64,000 nt of DNA from CAYRFF01 sp964436125 (GTDB taxonomy: Bacteria > Bacteroidota > Bacteroidia > Chitinophagales > Saprospiraceae). Location: positions 62,001-126,000 of the forward strand of contig CAYTBT010000003.1 in the NCBI GenBank assembly GCA_964436125.1. The letters are read 5' to 3'. Both the position numbers and the translations under genes were made by a program. The number at the start of each line of letters is the position of its first letter. Position 1 is the stretch's first letter. Shown here piece by piece: positions 56,056 through 63,053 of this stretch. The notes beneath the pieces were generated by a model. That model made no database searches, had not been told where the DNA came from, and worked only from the letters and a program-made list of their open reading frames with translations.

Positions 56056-57573
56056 ATGAGTAAAGCACTGTTAATGATATTGGATGGATGGGGACTCGGG
56101 ACAAAAAAGTCCGCTGATGCCATTCAACTCACCCACACACCATTCTTTGATTATTTGATGGAAAAATATCCGCATTCTACCCTGAAAACATTCGGCAATT
56201 ATGTCGGATTGCCGGAAGGACAAATGGGAAATTCCGAGGTCGGCCACCTGAATATCGGAGCCGGGAGAATCGTATTTCAGGATTTGCTCCGCATCAACAA
56301 TGACATCGAATCGGGAGAATTTTACGAGAATGAAACCCTCAATCAAGCATTTGCGGAAGCTGAAAAGGAAAATAAAACGGTGCACTTCATGGGCATTTTC
56401 AGCGATGGCGGCGTACACGGCCACATCAGGCACCTTGAAGCCTTGCTGAAAGCCTCCGACAAGTACAAAATCAAGGAAAAATACGTCCATGCCTTCACCG
56501 ACGGGCGCGACACGAGCCCTACCGGTGGTATTGATTATTTCAAGGAGATGTTGCCGGTGTTCAAGGAGCACGATGCCCGGTTGGCAAGCGTTATAGGCCG
56601 GTATTATGCGATGGATCGCGACAATCGTATGAATCGGGCGGCGCTTGCTTACAACCTGCTCGTCAAGGGCGAGGGCAAGTATTGCAAGGATATTCTCGAC
56701 TGTATCCGGGTAGCTTACGCAAATGATGTTACGGATGAATTCCTGCCGGCTCTGCGTTGTCTGAATGGCAAGGAAGGGCTTATTGCCGATGGCGATCTTG
56801 TCATTTTCTATAATTTCAGGACGGACCGGCCGCGACAATTAACGAGTATGCTTACGCAAATGAATTATCCTGAACAGGGAACGAAGGCGCTGGACATCGA
56901 TATGATTACGATGACGCAATATGAGAAAGATTTTAAGGGCATCAAGACCTTGTATTCCAAGGATGTGATTAAAAACTCGCTCGGTGAGCTTGTTTCCAAT
57001 GCCGGCTTGACTCAGCTACGCATTGCGGAAACGGAAAAATTCCCTCATGTGACCTATTTCTTTTCGGGCGGTCGCGAAAAGGAATACGAAGGGGAAAAAC
57101 GCATTCTCATCCCATCGCCGAAGGTCGCTACTTACGATCTGCAGCCGGAAATGTCGGCTTACAAGGTGACGGATGCCTGCGTAGCGACGATTGAGGATGA
57201 GGCACCGGATTTTATCTGCCTCAACTTTGCCAATCCCGATATGGTCGGTCACACGGGCGTATTGGAGGCAGCAAAGTATGCCTGTATGGTCATCGATCGA
57301 TGTATGGGACAGGTTGTCCGTGCGGCATTGAATAAGGATTACGGTATCATTATCATTGCCGATCATGGCAATGCCGATTATATGATTAATGAAGATGGCA
57401 GTCCCAATACCGCCCACACCAAGAATCTCGTTCCCTGCATTTATGTATCGAATGATGGTGTTTCAAGCAGTATGTCTGATGGTATTCTTGCGGATGTAGC
57501 CCCTACCCTATGTGAGATATTGGGATTGAAAAAAGCCGATGAAATGACCGGAAAAAGTCTGATAAACCGATGA
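56056..57573 (+). CDS. gpmI: 2,3-bisphosphoglycerate-independent phosphoglycerate mutase
   Basis: A 505-residue enzyme. The phosphatase-like domain starts LLMILDGWGLG with metal ligand Asp10, and the catalytic Ser60 is in GQMGNSEVGHLNIGAGR. The mutase insertion contains HAFTDGRDTSPTGG and DRDNRMNR. Later metal-ligand motifs are FANPDMVGHTG and IIIADHGNADYM, followed by AHTKNLVP. It interconverts 3- and 2-phosphoglycerate in glycolysis. The central part is visibly more GC-rich than neighbouring genes. It follows repeat island A and overlaps the next gene by 4 bp. Confidence 0.96.
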   Translation: MSKALLMILDGWGLGTKKSADAIQLTHTPFFDYLMEKYPHSTLKTFGNYVGLPEGQMGNSEVGHLNIGAGRIVFQDLLRINNDIESGEFYENETLNQAFAEAEKENKTVHFMGIFSDGGVHGHIRHLEALLKASDKYKIKEKYVHAFTDGRDTSPTGGIDYFKEMLPVFKEHDARLASVIGRYYAMDRDNRMNRAALAYNLLVKGEGKYCKDILDCIRVAYANDVTDEFLPALRCLNGKEGLIADGDLVIFYNFRTDRPRQLTSMLTQMNYPEQGTKALDIDMITMTQYEKDFKGIKTLYSKDVIKNSLGELVSNAGLTQLRIAETEKFPHVTYFFSGGREKEYEGEKRILIPSPKVATYDLQPEMSAYKVTDACVATIEDEAPDFICLNFANPDMVGHTGVLEAAKYACMVIDRCMGQVVRAALNKDYGIIIIADHGNADYMINEDGSPNTAHTKNLVPCIYVSNDGVSSSMSDGILADVAPTLCEILGLKKADEMTGKSLINR

Positions 57574-58109
57574 GATTAATTTTGCTGATTTTTGTTGTTG
57601 CATTTTTGTCTTCTTGTATGTCTGAGCAGCAAGGCGGCTCCGGTCTTGCTAATCCGTATTTTGCATTGGACAGCTTTGTAAAGCAAGAGATTGCTTTTTA
57701 TAAGGACAAGCGGCCTGTTTTGAAGAAAATTATCATTCTCAATGGCAAAAAAGATACGATTTCTGTTGATTCGGTGGATTACGGGAAGCTCCTCGAACCA
57801 TTGGAGGATTGTAATATTCATAAGCCTAATCTTATCGGAAGTTATTCTATTGATTCTTCTTATGTGAAAGATACGCTTCACATTAATTATACTGCCAATA
57901 ACGATAAACTTATCCTCAGAAACTTAAATGTCAGCTTCCTTGATGGAAAAGTGTCTAAGGTGGTCGCCATCAAAAACAGTGACGGTTTATTTTCGTATGC
58001 GTATCAGAAGCTTGTTTATATACCGCAGAAAAAACTTGATATAAGGAAGGAATATAAAACGCTTTTTACGAGTAAGGACGACATTGAAATCATTTCCACA
58101 TTTCAATAA
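57570..58109 (+). CDS. Putative lipoprotein of unknown function
   Basis: A 179-residue protein with a lipoprotein signal peptide (LSSC, Cys16) overlapping the gpmI stop by 4 bp (ATGA), so it is translated with gpmI. The mature part is beta-rich, Lys/Asp-rich and without recognised motifs (KKIIILNGKKDTISVDSVDYG). It is a Bacteroidota-style envelope lipoprotein; its tie to glycolysis is positional only. Confidence 0.8.
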   Translation: MRLILLIFVVAFLSSCMSEQQGGSGLANPYFALDSFVKQEIAFYKDKRPVLKKIIILNGKKDTISVDSVDYGKLLEPLEDCNIHKPNLIGSYSIDSSYVKDTLHINYTANNDKLILRNLNVSFLDGKVSKVVAIKNSDGLFSYAYQKLVYIPQKKLDIRKEYKTLFTSKDDIEIISTFQ

Positions 58110-58135
58110 AATCAGATTTTTTCAATTCTGAACGG

Positions 58136-58375
58136 ATAATGTGACCTCGCCGAGGTCATTCCATCCTCTTTTGCCTGTGCTAACCTAATTTCGACCTCGC
58201 TGAGGTCTTTTCGGTTCGCAACCTTAATTATCAGAGATAATTTTAAATATTCGATTCTCATCGTTGTGATTTCTTCAATGTTATCTCTTTGGTCAGAATC
58301 GATCATGATTGCAGCGCAATCACATTAGGTTAGCCTCAGGTTTATGTAGATTGCCGACCTCGGAGAGGTCGCATA
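58136..58375. repeat. REP-like palindrome cluster, left of the RAYT gene
   Basis: Three hairpins share the stem GACCTC/GAGGTC: loop GCC at 58143-58157, loop GCT at 58193-58207, loop GGA at 58356-58370. Between them GCTAACCTAAT (58179-58189) has its reverse complement at 58324-58334. The same elements recur in the same order to the right of the transposase gene, while the intervening DNA has diverged. This fits a bacterial interspersed mosaic element mobilised by the neighbouring RAYT. Confidence 0.85.
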
Positions 58376-58427
58376 GTCATAAGTTTCTATTATTTTTCAT
58401 ACATTAGTTTAACGAAAACATTTTATT

Positions 58428-58898
58428 ATGGCAGATGCTTATAGAAGAATTTATCTACATCTTGTCTTTGCAGTAGCGAATAGAAGGGCGCTCCTTGGAT
58501 TGCAATGGAGAAATGAAGTATTTAAATATATCGCAGGAATACTCAATAATAAGGGGCACTATTCTTTAGCTATCAACGGATATAATGACCATATTCACAT
58601 TTTCTTTGACTATAATGTGAATGAATTAGTTCCGGATTTAGTAAGGGAAATTAAAAAGTCATCCTCCAATTTTATCCGTAAAAAAAGGTTTACACGTTAT
58701 AAATTCAATTGGCAGAATGGTTATGGCATTTTTTCTCATAGTAATGCTGAGAAAGGGAGGATTATTAACTATATAAGGAATCAAGAGGAACACCACAGAA
58801 AAATAACATTTAAAGAAGAATACTTAGAATTTCTTCGAGATTTCGAAATCGACTACAATTCTCAATACCTTTTAGATTTTTTTGATATCCGAGAATAA
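58428..58898 (+). CDS. REP-associated tyrosine transposase (RAYT, IS200/IS605-like TnpA)
   Basis: A 156-residue HUH single-strand transposase. The HUH motif is NDHIHIFF (H55, H57), and the likely catalytic Tyr115 is in IINYIRNQEEHHRK, the usual RAYT/IS200 helix. The N-terminus RRIYLHLVFAV is the first strand of the Y1 fold. Length is normal and the frame intact. It is flanked on both sides by GACCTC/GAGGTC palindromes, and the right-hand cluster begins at its stop codon (GAATAATGTGACC). RAYTs cut and join single-stranded DNA at REP hairpins. Confidence 0.92.
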   Translation: MADAYRRIYLHLVFAVANRRALLGLQWRNEVFKYIAGILNNKGHYSLAINGYNDHIHIFFDYNVNELVPDLVREIKKSSSNFIRKKRFTRYKFNWQNGYGIFSHSNAEKGRIINYIRNQEEHHRKITFKEEYLEFLRDFEIDYNSQYLLDFFDIRE

Positions 58899-59137
58899 TG
58901 TGACCTCGCCGAGGTCATTCCATCCACTTTTGCCTGTGCTAACCTAATTTCGACCTCGCTGAGGTCTTTTTGGCCTATACCTTTATTATCAGGGAATGGT
59001 ATGATAAAGTTAAATCCATCTATCGTCCTTATAGCAAGCTTTTACTTTTTGGTATTATCCAATCGTGAATGCAGCGCAATCACATTAGGTTAGCTTCGGG
59101 ATTAAGTACATTACCTACCTCGGAGAGGTCGCATTTA
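58893..59137. repeat. REP-like palindrome cluster, right of the RAYT gene
   Basis: Direct copy of the left cluster: GACCTC-GCC-GAGGTC (58902-58916), GCTAACCTAAT (58938-58948), GACCTC-GCT-GAGGTC (58952-58966), ATTAGGTTAGC (59084-59094) and a slightly changed TACCTC-GGA-GAGGTC (59116-59130). Conserved flanking words such as ATGTGACC and TTTTGCCTGTGC are shared with the left copy. Confidence 0.85.
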
Positions 59138-59163
59138 TCTTCTTTCCTTAACGATGTATGAGA

Positions 59164-59220
59164 ATAATGTGGCCTCGCTAAGGTCATTTCATCCCTTTAT
59201 GCCTGTGCTTAGTATAATCG
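59164..59220. repeat. Degenerate third REP-like copy
   Basis: AATAATGTGGCCTCGCTAAG, followed by GTCATTTCATCC and GCCTGTGCTTAGT, is a decayed copy of the first half of the clusters around the RAYT gene (hairpin remnant at 59171-59185). Confidence 0.7.
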
Positions 59221-59316
59221 GCTCACCCACGAGGCCAATGCAGGCTTACCGATTCTTTTCTACCGGTTCAAGGGATCGCTAAACTTGAAATGCGAAGCAT
59301 TGAAAGATTGGTGAGC
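59220..59316. repeat. Inverted repeat GGCTCACC/GGTGAGCC
   Basis: GGCTCACC (59220-59227) and its complement (59309-59316) enclose 81 bp with no gene. It directly follows the degenerate REP copy. Its nature is unknown. Confidence 0.4.
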
Positions 59317-59340
59317 CCGGTTTTCTGAAAACAAACCACC

Positions 59341-59385
59341 CCGTCCGCCAGAGGCGGACACCCCTCCAATGGAGGGGAATTTTTG
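59341..59385. repeat. Tandem GC-rich hairpins ending in a T-run
   Basis: GTCCGCC-AGA-GGCGGAC (59343-59359) is followed at once by CCCCTCC-AAT-GGAGGGG (59361-59377) and AATTTTT. The form resembles an intrinsic terminator and a dispersed palindromic repeat seen in Bacteroidota genomes. Confidence 0.65.
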
Positions 59386-59448
59386 GGCGTAAGATCTGTG
59401 TGAAATTCGCATTAAATTTGCCATAAATTTGCAATAATTTGCATGCTG

Positions 59449-59676
59449 TGTCGGGCTTTCAGCCCTTGCTGTCGTCTTATCTCTTGTTGGACTCAGCAAT
59501 CCTTTGCCCACGCGCGTGGCTCGGCAGCTTACCGATTCCTTTCCCGTGTTCCACTTGTCACGATTTTTGGTCAAAAATCCCGCCAAGTGTTGTTTTGGTG
59601 CATCTATACCCAGGGTTCCACATTTCGCAAGCTCAATGCTCACCCTGGGCTTTGTTCTGTCGGGCTTTCAGCCCTT
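59449..59676. repeat. Duplicated palindromic word with intervening CCCAGGGT inverted repeat
   Basis: TGTCGGGCTTTCAGCCCTT occurs twice (59449-59467 and 59658-59676); each copy contains the hairpin GGGCTTTCAGCCC. Between them CCCAGGGT (59609-59616) pairs with ACCCTGGG (59642-59649). Plus-strand frames of up to 173 codons across this region are repeat-derived and were not called. Confidence 0.7.
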
Positions 59677-59701
59677 CTTGGCGAGTGGTCGGGAGACAGT
59701 A

Positions 59702-59907
59702 ATTCTCAACTCTTCAACCCTTCAACTCTTCAACTTTACGACTTTACAACTTCACGACTTAGCAACTTTGCCATAAGAGTACCCAACAAAATATTTAAGG
59801 TACTCAGCCAAGGGCTAAAGGCAGCCCTGACTTACGACTTACGCCTTACGACTTTTTACTTATTCCTGCGGCGTAGCCGCCACCAGTTACGAGTTACGAT
59901 ATACCTT
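59702..59907. repeat. Repeat island B: modular short-word repeats
   Basis: Words in order: CTCAACTCTTCAACCCTTCA type array (59702-59733); TTTACGACTTTACAACTTCACG (given as two words TTTACGACTT and TACAACTTCACG); CAGCCAAGGGCTAAAGG; ACTTACGACTTACGCC followed by TTACGAC; the hairpin CTGCGGCGTAGCCGCC; and ACCAGTTACGAGTTACG. The order matches the second half of island A. The island runs into the last codons of the sulfotransferase gene. Confidence 0.75.
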
Positions 59908-60895
59908 CAATTCTTACCGGGTATCGCGTATTGTATGAAAATATGCCGGCCTTCATCCTGCTGAAAAGGTATTGCCTTTGTTCTTTTCTTATGCGGGATC
60001 TGAATTCTGCTTTATTGACATCGGCTTGAATTTCCGTGGGTGGATATTGAAGAGCTTTCATGATTTCGGGGATGGTGGAATATTTCAATGTATTCTCTAT
60101 CCGATATTCTTCAGCTATTGCAAATGAATGTATCGCAGCAATAATCTGTGCTTGGATTTCCGGTGGAGCTTCATAGAATTTATTGACCGCAGCTTGCCCA
60201 ATGGAACTATTTTCGGCATATGTCCAGCCTTCCATCTGAATTTCCTCAGAATTATCGGCATCAACATTTACCATATCCTCGATGTAATCAAGCTCATACA
60301 CTGCAAGGAAATCGGTCATAACTTCTACAGGAGACTGAACAAGTTCTTCATAGCTGATGATATTAACATTATCAAGGGACAAAATATGTGCATTCGCCAG
60401 CAAATAAGATGCTGTAGCCCAATACAGGCTCATACCACGTCTCAGCATGGAATAAATCGTATCGTAGGGATTCCTTACAATGCCGGCCAGTTGAGGTGCC
60501 TTAAAATATTTCTTCATCAGCGGAAAGCAGAAAGCATTGGCCGGAGTCTTCTCCACCCAATGTATTTTCCCCTTCATCGCAGCCATTGTGTTAAAATACA
60601 TCTCCGCGAATGTTTCCAGGCTGTGATATTCAGCTAAAATTCGTTTATCCAGATTTAGTGCCGCAAAATCAAGACTTAACTTCGGTTGAACGTAGAAGCG
60701 CATATCTTTAAAACCGCTGATAATAGCCGGCAAGTCGGAATTAATTTTGCGCTTTTTCCTTTCCCAGTCGTAATACAATTCGGGATAAATAAAAAGATTG
60801 CTCTCCGGTCCACAATAGATATCCGGATGCCGGTTAAGAATCTGGCACAATAAAGAACTGCCCGTACTGGGTGAGCAAGCAACAATGAGTTTCAT
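59894..60895 (-). CDS. Sulfotransferase family protein
   Basis: A 333-residue cytoplasmic protein. The 5'-phosphosulfate-binding loop is ACSPSTGSSLLCQIL (residues 6-20), and the 3'-phosphate-binding block is AGIVRNPYDTIYSMLRRG (about 138-155). An acidic/aromatic middle (HWVEKTPANAFCFPLM) fits PAPS-dependent carbohydrate sulfotransferases. The acceptor is unknown. Its last codons overlap repeat island B, so the C-terminus may have been altered by the repeat. It has no operon partner. Confidence 0.88.
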   Translation of the reverse strand: MKLIVACSPSTGSSLLCQILNRHPDIYCGPESNLFIYPELYYDWERKKRKINSDLPAIISGFKDMRFYVQPKLSLDFAALNLDKRILAEYHSLETFAEMYFNTMAAMKGKIHWVEKTPANAFCFPLMKKYFKAPQLAGIVRNPYDTIYSMLRRGMSLYWATASYLLANAHILSLDNVNIISYEELVQSPVEVMTDFLAVYELDYIEDMVNVDADNSEEIQMEGWTYAENSSIGQAAVNKFYEAPPEIQAQIIAAIHSFAIAEEYRIENTLKYSTIPEIMKALQYPPTEIQADVNKAEFRSRIRKEQRQYLFSRMKAGIFSYNTRYPVRIEGIS

Positions 60896-61531
60896 AATAG
60901 ACTATCACGGATTAAAACAGGCGCAGAAGATAGGAAAATTTATTGGAAAGGAGCTTTTCGGCTGATGAATTAAGTCAGGATACTGATTAGGTCGTTATTT
61001 CATTGAGGAAAGATGAAGAGCTTTCCTTATACCGGCAGCTCAAAGATACACCTGATAAAAGCTGTACAGGATTGCGCATCTTGTATTTACAATGATAAAA
61101 TTACCAATAAATATATCCAGAATACGCAATATTGTAATGTAAACATATACGATATGCGCAATAATGTGATTCTGTATAAGCTATACAGTAGAAAGATTTT
61201 AGAAATAATTTGGCCAATAAGAGGAAATATTGTAGGATTGCGTATATTTGAGAGTTACCTGCAAGCCAAAAGAACGAGCAGACAATATTGAAATAACGGG
61301 AATGAATGAATTTTTATTTTTGCCAACACACATTTAAAACAATTTTTGCCCACCGCACAAATGGCACATTTGGTTTTTCCCAACGCTCAAGCCTATGCTT
61401 AAAAAACCAAAAGAGCCATTTTTTTCCAACGCTTCGACCATCAATTTGACAAAATACCATCAGACTCACAAAACAAATAAAACAGGAAAGCGTTTAAACC
61501 GTATAAGAAAAAATAGTACTTTTACACAAGA
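60896..61531. other. Spacer and possible left boundary of an acquired module
   Basis: 636 bp with no well-supported gene; a 92-codon plus-strand frame (61013-61291) has no recognisable features. A TATATTTG element (61243-61250) sits before sequence of different character. An imperfect inverted repeat (about 61361-61377 with 61402-61419) is followed by a T7 run (61419-61425), like an intrinsic terminator. The copper/metal genes begin after this point. Confidence 0.45.
61361..61425 (+). terminator. Imperfect hairpin with T-run upstream of the metal-handling genes
   Basis: The ATGGC...TTGGTTTTT arm pairs imperfectly with AAAAACCAAA...GCCAT around a 24-nt loop and is followed by seven T. It may end a transcript arriving from the left or act in the leader of the next operon. 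Confidence 0.45.
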
Positions 61532-61897
61532 ATGAAAAGACAGTATTACATATTATTCATTGTATTGTTGGGTTTCTTTTTGACACCAACACTGTCTTTT
61601 GCTTGTAGCAACCCTACAGAAAAAACGGAAAAAACCTGTTGCGAAAAGGAAAATCCGTCAGACCAAAAAAAGGACTGTTGCAAAACAGGACATTTGCAAA
61701 ACAACGGCAATGGACACGATTGCGATGGAAATTGCACCCACTCTTTTTGCCAATGTCCGGGTTTTCACTGCGCTGTTGTGATTCCCACAATATCCAATAA
61801 GCACATACATTTTGCTTTGAAGCAAAACTTTTCTGATAAAGAAGCCTATATTTCTTCGGGCTTTTATTCCATTTGGATACCCCCAAAAATAAGTTAA
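61532..61897 (+). CDS. Secreted Cys/His-rich protein, probably metal-related
   Basis: A 121-residue protein with a signal peptide (1-24, ending SFA). The mature part contains many Cys and His residues: KTCCEKEN, KDCCKTGHLQ, HDCDGNCTHSFCQCPGFHC. This pattern could bind thiophilic metal ions such as Cu+ in the periplasm. The C-terminal part (HIHFALKQNFSDKEAY...FYSIWIPPKIS) is common in small proteins that accompany Bacteroidota copper/efflux loci. It is the first of four plus-strand genes leading to the multicopper oxidase. Confidence 0.75.
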   Translation: MKRQYYILFIVLLGFFLTPTLSFACSNPTEKTEKTCCEKENPSDQKKDCCKTGHLQNNGNGHDCDGNCTHSFCQCPGFHCAVVIPTISNKHIHFALKQNFSDKEAYISSGFYSIWIPPKIS

Positions 61898-61999
61898 ATT
61901 CCTATACGGACAGCCATAGGTACGTCCTTTTGTGAGCAAAATATGTTTTGCTTGCACTTTCTATTATCAAAATTTACAGGAATTTAAAATTTAAAAAAA

Positions 62000-62551
62000 A
62001 TGAAGTCATATATTTTAATGGTAGCTTTTACCGCTACCACATTTGTTGCTTGTGGCAACAATCAAAAATCAAACGAAACAGCGAATGTTGTGGAGCAAGT
62101 TTCAACAGAAACACAATATCAAAATGCAGGAATAGAGGAAGTAATCACTTATTATCTGAGTTTAAAAAATGCATTGACATCCGATAATTCAGAAAAAGCT
62201 GCGAAAGCAGGCGGTAAGCTAAAAACTGCCTTGGTCAATCTTGGGAATCAAGAAATGACCAAAAAGCAACAAAAAGCTTATGACGACATTGCAGAAGCAG
62301 CGGAAGAAAATGCAGAGCATATTTCAGAAAACGGTGGAAAAATTGACCATCAGCGTGAGCACTTTCAGAGTTTGAGCGAAGGCATATATATCCTTGTCAA
62401 AGTCTTTGGAACTTCACAAACGCTGTACAAAGATTATTGCCCGATGAAAGAATCCATTTGGTTAAGCAAGACTAAGGATATAAAAAATCCTTACTATGGC
62501 CAAAGTATGCTCTCTTGCGGAACGGTAAAAGAAACCATCAGCAAGGAATAA
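62000..62551 (+). CDS. DUF3347 domain lipoprotein
   Basis: A 183-residue lipoprotein (lipobox FVAC, Cys18). The DUF3347 domain covers most of the mature part: IEEVITYYLSLKNALTSDNSE, HFQSLSEGIYILVKVFG, YKDYCPMKE and YYGQSMLSCGTVKE. The conserved CPM and MLSCG segments are likely metal ligands, and the domain is often fused to or encoded beside copper-efflux adaptors. It ends 10 bp before the haem-binding gene. Confidence 0.9.
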   Translation: MKSYILMVAFTATTFVACGNNQKSNETANVVEQVSTETQYQNAGIEEVITYYLSLKNALTSDNSEKAAKAGGKLKTALVNLGNQEMTKKQQKAYDDIAEAAEENAEHISENGGKIDHQREHFQSLSEGIYILVKVFGTSQTLYKDYCPMKESIWLSKTKDIKNPYYGQSMLSCGTVKETISKE

Positions 62552-62561
62552 TACCGGGAAA

Positions 62562-63053
62562 ATGAACAAACGTAAAACCATTATCCTGATAGTGGTGGTT
62601 GCTTTTATCGTTATACAGTTTTTCAGACCTGACCGGAACAATTCCGGTCAGGTTTATGAAAAAGCTATAACGCAACTCTACCCCATTCCGGATAACGTCA
62701 ATCTCATATTACAGCAGTCCTGCGTGAATTGCCATTCCAACAATACGGAATACCCTTGGTATGCCAAGGTGCAACCTGTTGGTTGGTTCCTGAACTACCA
62801 TATCCGAAATGCAAAAGAGCAGTTAAACTTAGATGAATTTGCGGAATATTCTGAAAGGAAACGCATCAACAAATTACGGTCAATAAGAGACCAGGTAAAG
62901 GACGGCGAAATGCCATTGTGGTCTTATACCCTGATGCACGAAGAAGCCAAATTATCCGAAACAGAAAAATCGTTGTTAGTCGATTGGCTGAATACAACGA
63001 TAGACAGCCTTAAAACAATACAGCGAAACAAATATTTAAAATACTTAAAATGA
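62562..63053 (+). CDS. Haem-binding domain protein (mono-haem cytochrome-like)
   Basis: A 163-residue protein anchored by one N-terminal helix (residues 6-21, TIILIVVVAFIVIQFF). The haem attachment site is CVNCHSN (C54, C57, H58), followed by TEYPWYAKVQPVGWFL, the signature of the Bacteroidota haem-binding domain; DGEMPLWSYTLMH may supply the second axial ligand (Met). It lies in the periplasm and probably passes electrons. Its stop overlaps the start of the multicopper oxidase gene (ATGA). Confidence 0.9.
   Translation: MNKRKTIILIVVVAFIVIQFFRPDRNNSGQVYEKAITQLYPIPDNVNLILQQSCVNCHSNNTEYPWYAKVQPVGWFLNYHIRNAKEQLNLDEFAEYSERKRINKLRSIRDQVKDGEMPLWSYTLMHEEAKLSETEKSLLVDWLNTTIDSLKTIQRNKYLKYLK

Noticed and set aside
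55088..59907. CRISPR array as an explanation of the repeat islands
   Set aside because: There is no constant repeat of 25-40 bp with unique equal-length spacers, and no cas genes in the window.
59443..59964. 173-codon plus-strand frame
   Set aside because: It crosses duplicated palindromic repeats, repeat island B and the end of the sulfotransferase gene on the other strand; the codons come from repeats.
61013..61291. 92-codon plus-strand frame before the metal module
   Set aside because: No family features, an unlikely composition for an exported or folded protein, and a promoter-like TATATTTG inside it.
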